Assembly (NCBI GenBank): GCA_000727475.1
Contig: KL647289.1
Span: 3,910,019 to 3,974,018 of the forward strand
DNA length: 64,000 nt
From: Sarcocystis neurona
Lineage: Eukaryota; Apicomplexa; Conoidasida; Eucoccidiorida; Sarcocystidae
Direction: 5' to 3'
Every line of letters starts with the position of its first letter. Positions within the stretch are counted from its first letter, which is position 1. Made by a program: the position numbers and the translations under genes. Of the stretch, positions 21,430 through 33,199 are shown one piece after another. The notes beneath the pieces were generated by a model that was given only the letters and a program-made list of their open reading frames with translations, was not told where the DNA came from and did not search any database.

Positions 21430-23454
21430 ATGTCTGGCTGCTGCATGCAGGGCTGCACGCAAGAACTCCTTGCTGTGCTCCGAGGCATTACCTCATTAGG
21501 AGGTTGCGGCTGCGCTATTGCGGTGCTGCATGTGAGTGGCACGCTACGTAGTGGCCAACGAGCGTTGCAGCGTCAGCTAGTGCGGTCGCTGCAAACGAGT
21601 ACCAGCAGCAACACCGTGTAAAGAGTTGCTGCAGAGCCGCAGCAGCAGCAGCGGCAGCGTAACAGCATTTTCATTGCTTTACGTCGAGGTGCGCTGCAGC
21701 AGGAGTCACTTGGGGTGGCAGCGGTCAGTTGATGCTGCAGCAGCACATGAGAATCCGGCGCAGCAGCGTCGACAAAAGGCGCTGGTGCACCACATACAAA
21801 GTATGTCCAACAGCATATGTAGAGTGCCGCGGCACCAATGATTATTGCATTAGCTTACAGAGAGTTGCTGCAAAATACAGCGAGTCGCTGCATCAGATAT
21901 ACGTAGCTGCTGCAACAACGGAGAAAGGCTTGCGGGGGCCCTTTAGGTACAGACACTGCGACAGCACACTGGAGAGACTACCTTTTCGAAGGTCGGCAAC
22001 GTTGCAGAACGTGAAGAGGTGCCGCGCAAGATTCAGGTGGCGGTGCACTGTCGCAATACTTCTGCTGTGTAGTGAGATGCTGCGGCCAGGGCCGCGGAAG
22101 AGCTCGTCTGGCAGCCGTCAGTTGCAGCAGCACAGGAGTTGTTGCCTCAACACGTGAAGACCGCTGGCGCTGTGTGCGCAGCAGAGATAGCACGAAATGA
22201 AAAGCGGTCGCCATCACATAAAACCCAGCTGGCCGTGCAGAAGTAGCAGTAGCAGCTGCGATCCGTATAGTGTAGCAGCGGCAGCTTTATCGACAAGTGT
22301 CAAAAAGAGCACGGCTTGCACCAGTTTGCTGAATAGCAGTAACACTGGAGCAGCCGTTTCTTTTACAAGGAGTGACTGTTGCAAACGAAGATTGAAAGCA
22401 GCAGGTGCTGCTACACCGTTGTTGGTAAAGAGGAGAAGTTGCAGCATTCCAAGGACAGAGTTCGTCTGCTGAGCAGCCGGACGAAGTGCTACAACAGCAC
22501 TCTCTTGCTTCTTTAGAAGTAAGAGAACGGGGAAACGACTGGTGTAGCGGCGTGGACTCTTGTGGTCTTCAAAGGAACAGGAGCTGTAAATGGAACTGCA
22601 GCAGCATCGGTTGTCCAGGAGGGACAGCAGCATGTCCCAGATAACGACGATGGCAGCAAGCGATTGAAAGCGACAATTGGAGGATTTACGGCAGAGAGTA
22701 GACGGCAGGAGCGGCAGCTCGAAATTGACCGCAAGAGCACCAGCATCAAAGTTTTGAACGAATTGCCGCAGCATCAGCACGTAAGGTTGCCGTCGGCTGC
22801 GCGCTATGCAGTGGGCAGGGGGAGGAGCGATCACGCTTAACAGGAACGGAACGGCTCACGTAACATAGTCACCATGCTGCCGCTGCTGTCACCTTTAGGC
22901 AGGAAAGCAGACGAAGAAGACGCAAAATGCGAGATCCGGAGGCTAGGCAGGCGATAACTGTTGCAGCATACCAGGGGCTACGTGCAGTGCTGCACCCGAC
23001 GCTTTAGTGTTGTACGCTCAGGGCGAAGAGATGTGTGCGCAGGAGCTGCTGCAGACGGTCAACCAAAGCGGCACCAGCAACAGACGGTTCAGCGTCACAG
23101 ACGCCGGCGGCTCCAGCAGCAGCAAGGACCAGCCAAGGATTAGATTTTGCAACAGTTGTTGCGTATTTCCATCATCACTCCCGCTACTCCAAAGACGCGA
23201 TCTTGAGAACGTTCAACCGGACTGCCGCTGCTTTTCGAGCTTCACATTTTCACTGAAAGCGGAAGCACACAAGGCTGGTTGGTGACTGCACACCAACGTA
23301 TGAGTCTACCGCTTTTCTCTCTCTTTTCCTCTGTCTATCTTTTCATATTAATATAGGTAGTCGTCCCACACTGCGATGCCCTACTGGAAGATTTGTGTGC
23401 AGCAGCAGCAGCAGAAGGAAGCGCCGACCTAGCAGCTGCTCGTGCGGCAGGAAG
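21430..23454 (+). CDS. Probable plus-strand gene of many short exons, unidentified
   Basis: CAG sense is plus, and several short exon-like units occur in series. An ATG at 21430 starts MSGCCMQGCTQELLAVLRG and ends at GCAT|GTGAGTGG (21531). A unit ending AAA|GTATGTCC at 21800 precedes one opening after TTAGCTTACAG at 21861 (RVAAKYSESLHQIYVAAAT) and ending CCCTTTAG|GTACAG. A unit near 22082-22245 reads DAAARAAEELVWQPSVAAAQ. One from about 22575 to CAGCAC|GTAAGG (22781) reads KRLKATIGGFTAESRRQ. A clean 98-base unit at 23357-23454 lies between a long polypyrimidine-AG and GAAG|GTGAGC and reads VVVPHCDALLEDLCAAAA. Not all phases between units could be matched, so the exact model is open. The product appears helical and Ala/Gln-rich; no family is recognised. 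Confidence 0.4.
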
Positions 23455-23459
23455 GTGAG

Positions 23460-24500
23460 CATGTTGCACACGCAGCAGCAGTGGCAGTCCTAACAGTACT
23501 GACTGCAGCAGCAGCAGCAGTACCAGTGGCAGCAACAGTAGCAGCGCCACTAGCAGCAGCAGTTGTCGCGGCATTTGTCACAGCGCGCTGCTTGCTGTTG
23601 TGCTTTTCCGCCAAGTGGACGGGTGCGGAACGCTTAGCGAATATGAACTTAGCTGCAGTTTTGTTGGTGCTGTAGAAGCAGGTATTGAACTGTCATACCT
23701 GTAGTATTAATCGCGTGTAGAGATGAAGTGGACAAAAGCGCTTCAGAGATTATTTCATAAAGGGAAAAGAGGACTGGCTCTTCCCTGTCCATATGTGTGC
23801 GTAGTTGTGTACGTGCGCGTGTCGCCCTCTGTGTAGTTTTGAAAGTGGGATCACTTGCATGTTCTGACGCTTACGTGGGAAAAATTCACTCCTTACGTAG
23901 GTAGAGCAGAGGCTGCACTGGTCATCTGCGACTACGCGCATGTAAGCGCTGACGCATAGAAATGTGTGTAGGCTATAAAGGTGTACCCTTGTGTATGTGC
24001 GTATGTAATCGTGTATGCCGATGCACTTGTATAGGTCTTTACGTTATATGAGCATATCCCACCTTGGCGAGTGTATTGCTCGTCTCTCTGCTCGTGCCTT
24101 GCGCACGGTTCTCAAGGGAAGGCGCTGACGCTGCGTGTTCACATATATATATGTATATGTATATATACACACATTCCTACGCATCTTCCGTATATAAACG
24201 TGTGTACATATGCAGACTATACACGCTCAAGTCTATACGTGAATATCTACATTGCTGCACGTAGTCGACTGCATTCCTTGGGCATTTATATATATACATA
24301 TACTGGCGTGTTTGTTATCTTGACAAATATGCGGATGAGTATATTTCTTCAGGACAGCTGTTTGTCTATATGAAGTTAGGTGTGTACCGGGCCAGCAGTG
24401 CGTTGTCCGTGCTCTGATAAAAGCTGCTCCACATGCGACACCGCTCGAAGAGATGAAGTGGTTCAAGCACTCCACGACCTGCAACACAACTGCTGCGCGT
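23460..24500. other. Mostly intergenic, with an Ala-rich plus frame at its left edge
   Basis: From 23460 to 23675 the plus strand reads as an Ala/Val-rich hydrophobic frame (AATVAAPLAAAVVAAF) that could be a further exon or repeat-derived. Beyond 23700 the sequence is TA/GTATAC-rich with no exon-like unit. Confidence 0.35.
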
Positions 24501-24553
24501 GCACCTTCGCTGCTGCTGCTGCTGCAATTGCCGCTACTCCCTGCTCACCTCAC

Positions 24554-25090
24554 CTGTCCAGCCCGTCACTTTGTTCTGCAGCTGCTGCGGCTGCTCTCTC
24601 TTCCCCTTGCCCCGGCGTCTTCTCAACTCTACAACTGCAATACTGAGTCAGTGTTGTCGGGTGTCTTTTCTCCCGCTGCTGCTGTTATGGCATGCGGTTG
24701 CTGTGCTGCTGCTGGTAGGCGCAGTACTGCTCATCTGTGCCTGTGCGGCGCGCCGCGTGTTGCGGCCGGTGCTCGTCACAAATGAAACCTTTCTATAAGC
24801 AGGAAAGTCAGCTTGCACTTCAACGCCTAATCTCCGGTGCTTCCGGGGCTGCTGCTATGTGTGCGTGCGAGCACTTTATCCTGCCGCTCGAAAGCCTCCT
24901 TTCCTACCGCGTCCTCGCTGCTGCTGCTGTTGGTGGTAGAGAGGGAGTGCATTAGCCTCAGACGCTGTTGTTGCTGCCTCCTCCCAAGTCGTCGAGGGCC
25001 CTGCTCCTGCGATCCGGCGGTGTTGCTGCTCCTCGTCACGCGGCAAGCGTCGCTGCTGCTGCTCCGCAGGAGTATACTAGATTTGTACAT
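24554..25090 (-). CDS. Candidate minus-strand exons, unidentified
   Basis: The plus strand is CTG-rich, so the CAG sense is minus. A short exon (24554-24634) sits between an acceptor ending AGTATTGCAG and the donor GGACAG|GTGAGG and reads VVELRRRRGKGKREQPQQL. Upstream, an ATG at 25088-25090 opens a Ser/Arg/Gln-rich frame (MYKSSILLRSSSSDACRVT) that stays open to 24827. No join between the two was established and no family is recognised. The locus lies downstream of, and on the same strand as, the ORF at 25384-29442, but that ORF has its own stop. Confidence 0.25.
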
Positions 25091-25383
25091 ATAGGCGCAC
25101 ACTCAAATACATACCCATACACATATATGAACAGACACACCACGTGAGTCTGTAGGTTCCCTTAGAATCAGCTAATGCCATATACTTGCATCTGAAACAC
25201 AACATTTCGTCATATGCATACAGACACATATACATACGTATATCTACATCGGTCCACGAAGTATTATCCAGCGCCACTGACACTTCCTATACACACATAT
25301 ACATACGCTATATTATTTAGGATATGATTATCCGTATACGACTGTATATGACTTTGTGTGATAGTATCCCTGCTGTTCGTCTA

Positions 25384-28300
25384 ATCAAGCACACTTCTGA
25401 TGTGCTTGGCCGCAGGAGGCCGCGCTTCAGCAGCAGCAGCGGCTTTCGCGCCCGTTAGGGTGCCGTTACACGCCCCGTCTGTCTGCTTTCTCTTCTTCAT
25501 CAAGCATCCGGTACTTGCTGCTGCATCACTTTTGCTTTCTGTACTCCCGTCCCTTCCACCCAGCTGCTGCACGTCCTCCTCCAGGTGCTTCTTCTTCTTC
25601 AGCCGGCCCTGCACCTCTTGCACGTGTAACCGAGGATGCTGCACGTGCTCCTCCTCCTCCCCCTCCTCCTCCTCCTGCTTCTCTTCCTCCCACTGCCGTT
25701 GCTCCTGCTCCTCCTCCTTCTGGTTCTGCTGCACCTCCTGCTGCGCACCTTGGTGCTCCATTATCCGGTTCTTCTGCGGATGCAAGAGCGTCTGCTGCTG
25801 CCGCTGCTCGCGCAACTCTTGCTGCGGCTGCTGCCGTTCCTTCCTCTGCTGTTGCTCGTTTCCTCCCGTCTGGCGGCTCTGACCACACTGCTGCGTCACC
25901 TGCTTCGACTGCTGCTGCTGCTGGTGCATTGGGTCTTCTTTCGGCTGGCGTTGCCACGATTTTTGCTGCGACTGCTGCTGTTGCTGGTGCTGCAGCTGCT
26001 GCAATGAAGAGCCCTCAGTCGCGTGACGCGATGCAGCCAGCAGTAAATTCGCTTCTCTTCTTCCGAGAAACTGCGTTGCAGCTGCAGCTGCAGGAGCACC
26101 TTTTTGAGCTGCAGCCGCAGCAGCATCTTTCTGCGCCCCAGCAGCGCCAGCAGAAGTCAGTAGTGCTGCTGGTAGCGTCATCTTCCTATTTCCTATGCCG
26201 GTCACGCAGGGTGCTTCAGGAGGAAACTGTCGCACCAGTGGGAAGAGAGAAAAACAGGGCAGCACTGTACCGTGCTCCATTACTTCTTCTCTTGTTCGCT
26301 GCTGCCCTGAGGCCCCTCCGCGGGCGCTTGAAGCTGCCGTTGTATCTTCTCCTGCTCTTCGGGCTGCTGGTGCTGCACCGCCTCCTGCTGATCTTGCTGG
26401 TGCTGCACCGCCTCCCGCTGCTGCGCTCCTTGCTGCGTCAGCCTCTGCTGCTGGCGTTGGATCCCCGTCTGCTGCTCTTGCGGCTGCAGCATTAGCGTGT
26501 TCTGGTGTTGTTCCTTCTGTTGGCGGCAAGGTAGCTGCTGCTGCCGCATGGGATTCTGTTGTTCCTGTGGCGTCTGGTGATGCGGACCCTGTTCGTCCGG
26601 CTCGTTCTGCCGCTATTGCTGCATCTGCTGCTCCTTCCTCTGCAGCTGCTTTTGCAGCGGACACTTCTGCTGTTGGTGGTTCAAGGGACCCAGCTGCTTC
26701 AGTGCTGAGATCACTTGCTGCGCTTCTGGCACTTGGTGACTCACCTTCTGCTGGTGTTGAACCCTTTGCTTCTGCAGTTGCACAACAGATATCTGCTGCT
26801 CGTGTTGATAGTCCGTTTGTTGCTGCAGCCGCTGCTGCCGTCGAGTGAGGTGCTGCTGCACATGCTAAGTACGGTGATGCGGTTGTGGCACGTGTTGCTG
26901 CTGTCGTGGCTGGTGTTTCTACTGCTGCCCCTGGACGCGGAGTTGCAGCCACGAAAGATGTTGCTGGTCTTGTTGCTCTTGTAGCGTCTGTTGCTGCTCT
27001 TGTTGCTGCGGCCGCTGCTGTTGCGACTGCTGTTGTTGTGGAGGCTCGTGCTCCTTGTGGAGAAGAGAGAGGCGCTGCTGCTGCAGCTGGTGCAGTTGGC
27101 GATGGTGGGTTTGCTGCTGATTCTGCTGCCGTGAGAGCATCTAGGCAGCACGTGCGTAGTAGTGCCTTCGCCTCTTCAAACGTATGTCTGTCCATTACCC
27201 ACTGCCACTCCCCCTTGCAGCTGCTATTATTGCAGCACCTGTCCACGTTGCAGCTGCTGTTGATGTTGCTGCTGGTGTTGCTGTTGCTGTTGTTACTGCT
27301 CCTGCTGATGTTGCTGTCGTCGGGGCTGTTGGTACCGTTACTGCTGCTGCCAGTGCGGTCGCTGTTGCTGGTGCAGCGGTTGTAAAACTCGCGCATGCTG
27401 CTATTCCGACGTTTTTTGAAACCTGATACCTCGTCCTTTGCCGCCTCAGAAGATAACTGCTGTACATGCGCCGCCGCAACTAACATGTCCAAAAGTCTCA
27501 TTTCTAACAGCAGCAGCAGCTCGTCTTGCCGTCTTTCCCTGCCACCAACTTCAGCAGCAGCAGCAGCAGGAGGCGACGCAGCAGCCTCTGAAACGGCAGC
27601 ACGTGTCGCAGGAGCGCTGCCTGCGCTGTCCGCGGCAGCAGGATTAGAAGAAGAAACCGCAGCAGCACTAGCAGGGAAAGCACGCAGCACAGCAGGAGCA
27701 GCAGCAAGATTTGCTCGTGCAGCTTCTGCTATGCTAGCAGGGGCATTCCTACACTCGTCAACAACACCTTTAGCGAACTTTCTGCCTGAAGCAGTAGCAG
27801 CACCGCCCCAGTCTGCCGCCGAAGCACCCGCGGCAGCACAAGGTCCACCAACTACAGCTGCCGCCGCAGCAGCTGCAGCAGACGCTCTGGCGTCAGCAGC
27901 AGTTGTGCGCGCTGCAGCGAAGGCCGTGATGGGCTCCGCAGCAGCAGCATAGGTGTTTCTTTTCAAAGCACGCACCCTATTAAAAACAGCAACACTGGGG
28001 TCTGTACGAGCACTAGCGGTATCGACGGGAACAGGCGCTGCCCTTGTCACTGCGCGTGGAGATTGCAAAAGGCGGACAGCCGTGGCGGCTGCTGTGCTGC
28101 TGTTCTGATCTGACATGTTTGCTGCTGCTGTCCTGTTTACTACAGTATGTTCCTGCGTGCTGTTGTCACTGTCATACGCTTGCTGCTCTGTTGCCGCTGC
28201 AGTGTGACATGCTGGCGCTCCTCGCGCCTGTTGCGCGTCTCTGGCCGCCGCCCCCGCAACACGCGGTACGGCAGCAAAGCCAGCAGCAAGTGCAGCTGCT

Positions 28301-29442
28301 GTGTCTCTCTGCTGTTGCTGCCGGTTGAGGTGAGCAAGGGTCTCTGCTGCATGCTGCTGCTTGTCGTATTCTCTTCCTTGCTGCCGCAGCTCGGATTGCT
28401 GCGGACGTTCCTCCTGCTCTTCCTGCTCTCTGTGCTCCAACTGCGTCTGCCTCGGGTTTAGTTGGGCCACGTGCGATTCCCCTTGCTGCTCCGCGTGCTC
28501 CTGCTGCTTTGCTGGTTCAGTCCTCTGCCGGTGCTGCTGCTCTTGCTCGGAAGACTGCTCTTGCTGCCGGTGTCGCTCCGGCTGTTGCTGCATCCGCAGC
28601 CGTTGCTGCTGATTCGCCGCCTCCTGCTGTCCCTGCTCGTTATCCTGTCCTTCCTGCTGCTGCAGCAGTTCAAAAAGGCGCAGTCGGACGAATATGTAGA
28701 GCGCTTGTCGTGCTGTTTTTCGCGCGAGTGCCGCAGGAGCCCGGGCGAGCAGCAACAGCAGCGGCAGCGCAGCAGCAGCCGCAGAGTTGCGGGCGGCGGC
28801 AGAAGCGGATGCAGCAGCGCAGTCACAAGAGTAACGCCCTCCGTCGGTAGCGGTGCAGCAGGAGCAGGAGCCACATATGTATGCCGTGCTGCGTGATCCA
28901 GAGCAGGCAGCATCAAGGCATACACCGGCCTGCTGCTCTTGCTGGTGGGACGTGAGCGGCGACTGCGGCCACCAACGGCTGTGTTGATAGTCCCCGTCTG
29001 ACTGCGATTGCTTCTCACGCAGCTGTTGTGGTTGCGGCTCTTCTGCGGGCTGCAATCCCCCCTGCTCCGTTTTCTGACACTGCTGCTGCGTCTCTTCCAG
29101 CTGCTGCCCCTCACTCGCATGCTGCTTTTGTATCTGCCGCGTCTGCTGCTCGATCTGTTGCTCGTGCTCATGCTGCAGGTGCTTTTCTCTCTGCTGCTCC
29201 GCCCGCTGTTGCCCCCTTCGACGAACGTTGTCTTGGTCTTGCAGCACTCGCTGCCTCTGCTGCAGTTTCAGCCGATGCTGCTGATTGATTTGAACGTGCA
29301 GCAGGAAGTGCGCTGCAGCGGCGGCCACGCGAGGACTGCGAGCAAGACACGCGCGCAGTAGCCGCACAGCCTGACACAGCAGCGCGCCTTCTGCGTCGTC
29401 AGCAGAGACTGCGTCGGAGTCAAGGAGCAACGGAGACGACAA
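25384..29442 (-). CDS. Large HAAR-rich protein, unidentified; 5' end incomplete
   Basis: This is a 1353-codon open frame on the minus strand ending ...AAKHIRSVLD. It has no ATG near its left end (the first codon is TTG and the first in-frame Met is some 440 residues in), so the start probably lies in an upstream exon. Composition changes in blocks: helical, non-repetitive residues 10-50 (CQAVRLLRACLARSP); Gln-rich to about 385; Ala-rich to about 650; a Ser/Asn run near 690-740; Ala-rich again to about 1060; Gln/Glu-rich about 1130-1290; then a basic tail (GRLKKKKHLEED, MKKRKQTDG) that could be a nuclear localisation signal. Non-repetitive islands, probably the functional core, are MRLLDMLVAAAHVQQL (near 647), WQWVMDRHTFEEAKALLRT (near 750) and VLPCFSLFPLVRQFPPEAP (near 1065). 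I do not recognise a family. Confidence 0.65.
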
Positions 29443-29444
29443 GC

Positions 29445-30070
29445 AGCCAAGAAACAGGCAGAAACAGCAGCAACATGAGCGGGTGAAGCAGTTGACTGCT
29501 TAACACAAACAAGCGTATCACACACGCACTCGAAACAGCACCAGTAACACCTGCAGCACAGCAGCAGCAGCAGGAGACACCGCAGAAGCACAGCAGCATA
29601 CGTGTGCCCGCACTAGCTTTTCACATACGGCAGCAGCGTCAGTGGCACAGGGAACGCAGCAGCACCAGCTGCATCCACCACACCACAGCAGCAACAGCAG
29701 AGAAAGCAGTTCACGCGAAAACGGCAGCGTGTGCAGAGACACAAGGTGAACTGCCTACCTCCTGCAGCAACAGCAACAAGCTGCTAACAACGCGGACAAC
29801 CGTAACTTCATATACATGTGGATAGTACTCCTTTCATGGTATGGATCTGCACTTTTGTTTGCTGTGGCACTTGAGGCTCTTGCTGCGACTGCTGTGTTGC
29901 TGCTTGTTCAGCGCTGCCGTGTTGCGGTCTGCCTCGTTCCTCTGCTGGCAAGTGCTGTTTTATCTGGATGCCCCTGCTGCTGCTCTGTGCCCCTTCTGCT
30001 GCAGCCGCATCTCTCTTTCCTCCTGGTGCTGCCGTTCTTGCTGTCCTGCTGAACGGCTGCTGACATGCCG
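29445..30070. other. Spacer between two minus-strand genes, mixed CAG/CTG
   Basis: The left half (29480-29800) has CAG on the plus strand, the right half (29860-30060) on the minus strand. This stretch should contain the upstream exon or promoter of the 25384-29442 gene, but I could not fix it. A pyrimidine-rich AG near 29410-29450 on the minus strand is a possible acceptor. No recognisable peptide is present. Confidence 0.35.
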
Positions 30071-30077
30071 CAGGTCC

Positions 30078-32644
30078 TCACCTGTTCCTGTTGTTCACCA
30101 TATGCGGCGCTACACTACTGCTGCTGCCTTCGTATTCTGTTGTTCGGGGTTGTCTCTTCTGCAATTCCTGTTGACTTCCGCTCCCTTCTGCTGCTGCGGC
30201 TCTACAGGTAAATCTGCCGGCGCTGCTACTCATGCTCCCTGCTGCTCCTGCGGCCCGCGCTGCCCACAAAGCTATCGCTGCTGCTGCGGTAACCGCTGGT
30301 GTTCTCCCAGTGCGGCTGCACTTTCGATTTAGCTGCTGCTCTGAAGTCTTGTTTGTTAAACTAGCTGCTCTTGCCGCTCCTTTTACGCCTAGCGCCTGCC
30401 CCCAGCTGCTCGACGACCACGTGGTCTTCCGTCTTCTACTAGCGTCGTGTCGCTTCTTTTGCCTGCTGCTGATGGTTGTTTTCCGTGTCCTGTCTCTGCA
30501 ACTACTTGTGACCTGCTGCTGTTCCTGCCTTCTGCTGCAGTTGCACACGACTTCCCCCTCCTGCTGCTCCGAACCTTCGCTGCTCCTGCTACCTTCCGCT
30601 GCTGTCGCAGTGATTGCTCAGGCTGGCGAGGAACCGGTGGGAGATACTCACCTGTGGCGGCTGCAGCTGCTTGCAGCGCCTGCTGCGCCTGCTCTGAGAG
30701 AAATTTGCTATCCGTCGCCGCAGCGCGACTCAACAGTGCTGGCAACAGCTTCTGACAGAGGGGCAGCATCAAAGCGTTCAACAACCACTTGTCCCTCCCG
30801 GTCCTGCTGCCGCAGCTTGTTCTGCTGCCGTTGCTGACGCTGCTGCTCCTGTTGCTGCTGCTGATGCTGCTGGAGGTGCTTAGGATGTCGCGGGAGCTGT
30901 TGCCGGTAGGGTGGCTGCTGGTGTTGCTGTTGCAGTGGCCCGCGTTGCCGTTATCGATGCTACTGCTGCTGTTGCGGCAGTGCGTGCTGCTGCCGTTGCT
31001 GGAGCTTTTGCTGCTGTTGCTGTTCCCTCCGCTGCTACTGTTTTTGTTGGTGCGGTAAACGCAGCCGCCTAATAAAGCAGCAGAGGCAGCCGAACATGCA
31101 AAATGCCTCTGCCGCTGTGTATGGGAAACGATAGACGCCGAAGGCACCTGGTGCTGAAGGGAAGGAAAGACCTGCTCCCCTGGCTTCTGCAGCAATGTTT
31201 CCGCCGTTGTGTAGCAGCAGTGCACGTCAGTACCAGAGAACGTAGCAGCAGCCGCAGCAGTGAAGATAGCTGTAGCAGTTTGAAGCGCTTGACGTGCCAG
31301 GGAGCTCCGTATGCTGCGGCAGTGATCAGCGATGAAGCTGCCCACACTAGCACCTGCTGCCGCAGTAGACGAGCAGCAAACAGGAGCAGCGGCACCACAG
31401 GGGAGAGAAGTGGCACCGCAGGGAGACGTAGGAAGAACAGCAGCGGCAGGCTGCTGACAGCAGCAGCTCGGCCGATTCGACCCACTGCGCCTTTGAACCC
31501 TGCACAACGAATACACATCCTTCTCAGCAGTACGCTGTAGCTCCAGCAGCCTCTCAAGCGCATCTCTCCACGTGCTGCTGGTGCTGCTGCTGTTGCTGCT
31601 GCCGCTGACGTCAGAGGAAGTTTCAACCGCCGCCTCCATACGTAGGGCTTCCCCTGGGGCAGCAGCAGCAGCATCCTCACTCCCGCATGTAATTGTAACA
31701 GCAGCAGCGAACTCTCTGGCGTCTACAGCAGCAACAGGTTCTCTCATATCTGATGCCACCGCAGCAGCGTGCTCCCGAATGTTTGTATTACCAGAAGGAT
31801 CATCCACGGCAGCTGTTCCACTAGGTGCAGCAACGTCCGCTACAGGATTTGAAGCAGCAGTACTTGCTCTACTACGTGACCTGGAAACAGCAGCAACAGT
31901 GGACCTGTCCCACGTGCCAGTAGAAGCGGCTTGTCTGCCATTTGCAGTTGTTGCAGGAGCGGCTTTCGTACTGCGTCCCCCCAAAGCAGTTGCATCTTCT
32001 CCACCTTCTCCATGAGCAGCTCTAGCAAAAGCGCCGGGCGCTTCTGTACCGTCTACAGGGAGAACAACGTCGCTTTCCTCGTCACTCGCACCGGCCGCAA
32101 CTGGGGCCTTATCAAACGCAGGGGCAGCAGCTGCCTTACAAGCAGCTTCTCGGCTGCGCTCTGCAGAAAAAACAGGTTTTGTAGAGCACGCGACGGCGCC
32201 GCCAGCGTCTTTCCCGGCTCCTGCAGGAGCAGCAAGACCAGCTTCTCTAGGAGGGCGTGCACGTCCTGCATTGCTATCTTCGACGGCTGTAACAGCGCCT
32301 CGAGCTTGTTCAGCAGCCGCAGCAGCAGCTTCCGCAGTCGCAGTAGCAGCTGTTTCACGGCTTCCGTCTTGAAGAGCACCCGTTAGTTCACCAGCAACAG
32401 AATGTGCTGCTGTTTCCCCGGCAGGAGGACAAGTCGTAGACGCACCAGCAGGACGTGCCATTGACGTGCCAACAGTTACATTTGCTGAAAACGCAGCAGC
32501 AGCCGATGACCTTGCTGTTTCCTCGGCAGCAGCCCTGGCTGTTGCAAACGCAGCAGGAGGAAGCCGCCGAATTACCGGAGCGTCTCTTGTCAACGCAGCA
32601 GCAGTTGACGTAGCAGAAGATGCGTGAGCAGCAGCGTCTGGCAT
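30078..32644 (-). CDS. TOG/HEAT-repeat protein candidate (CLASP/TOGARAM type), repeat-interrupted, two exons
   Basis: Exon 1 runs from an ATG at 32642-32644 to CCACAG|GTGAGTAT (30652). Exon 2 (30082-30340, stop TGA at 30078-30080) follows an acceptor ending GACTTCAG. One nucleotide plus two completes a GAG codon, giving 751 residues. The first 350 residues are Ala-rich and disordered. Then come blocks that fit the helices of one TOG domain: TWRDALERLLELQRTAE (about 355), CRSIRSSLARQALQTATAIF (about 430; compare the 'LRS.VAR.A' helix) and LLPALLSRAAATDSKFLSEQ followed by AQQALQAAA (about 630-660; compare 'LLpaLL.kagd...FI.e.A..AL'). Ser/Asn and Cys-rich insertions separate them. TOG domains bind tubulin and control microtubule growth; TOGARAM proteins act in cilia. 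The assignment rests on pattern memory only. What follows exon 2 is uncertain. Confidence 0.5.
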
Positions 32645-32689
32645 TTTAGCGGCAGCGGTTACGAAAGTAGCGGCAGCCGCTGAAGCTGT

Positions 32690-33140
32690 TCAATCAACAA
32701 TGCCTGCAACAGCTGGATACATAGGTGCAGCGACTGCGTCTGCGGTGACACGTATGGCGCCGGCCAGTCGTTCTAAAGCACCAGCAGTTGCAGCAGACTC
32801 TACTGTGCATGCATACATCTCATATATCGCTGCATCTTTAGGAACAAATTTTCCTGCTGCAGCTGCGATGCTGACTCCATCAGGTGTATCCCACCTCAGC
32901 CTCATCGTCCCTAATGCTGCTGCTCCTCTTCCAAGTGTGTTACCTGATATTGTGCCTCTCCTAGTGTCGCCACCTAGCTGCTGTCGTATACACAGTCACA
33001 TCCACGTACGCAGTTTCATCCTATTACTGCTTCTTATGCTTGCCGTCGCGTGTGAAACTTTCCGATGTCTCTCGACGGATGAGTGTCCTCTTCATGGTGC
33101 TTCTATTTCTGTTGCTGCCGCCTCGCAGCGCCTGCTTTAG
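32690..33140. CDS. Two overlapping opposite ORFs, at most one real
   Basis: On the minus strand an ATG at 32903-32905 opens 71 codons with a HEAT-like helix pair (VESAATAGALERLAGAIRV then AAPMYPAVAGIVD), ending in a TGA that is in frame with, and 16 codons upstream of, the TOG candidate's ATG. On the plus strand an ATG at 32700 opens 146 codons: Ala-rich, then a hydrophobic segment (SFILLLLLMLAVACE) near residue 110. The minus reading could be an upstream exon of the TOG gene with the stop removed by splicing. The plus reading could be a small membrane protein. Sequence alone does not decide. Confidence 0.2.
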
Positions 33141-33199
33141 CATAGTATGTATATAAGTACTCTTCGACTTCGTTGCTGGTTCACGCATCAATGTCTGAT

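Noticed and set aside
28458..29171. 237-codon minus ORF, Ser/Arg-rich
   Set aside because: It is an alternative frame of the 25384-29442 ORF in which CAG reads as Ser; the longer frame has the better non-repetitive islands.
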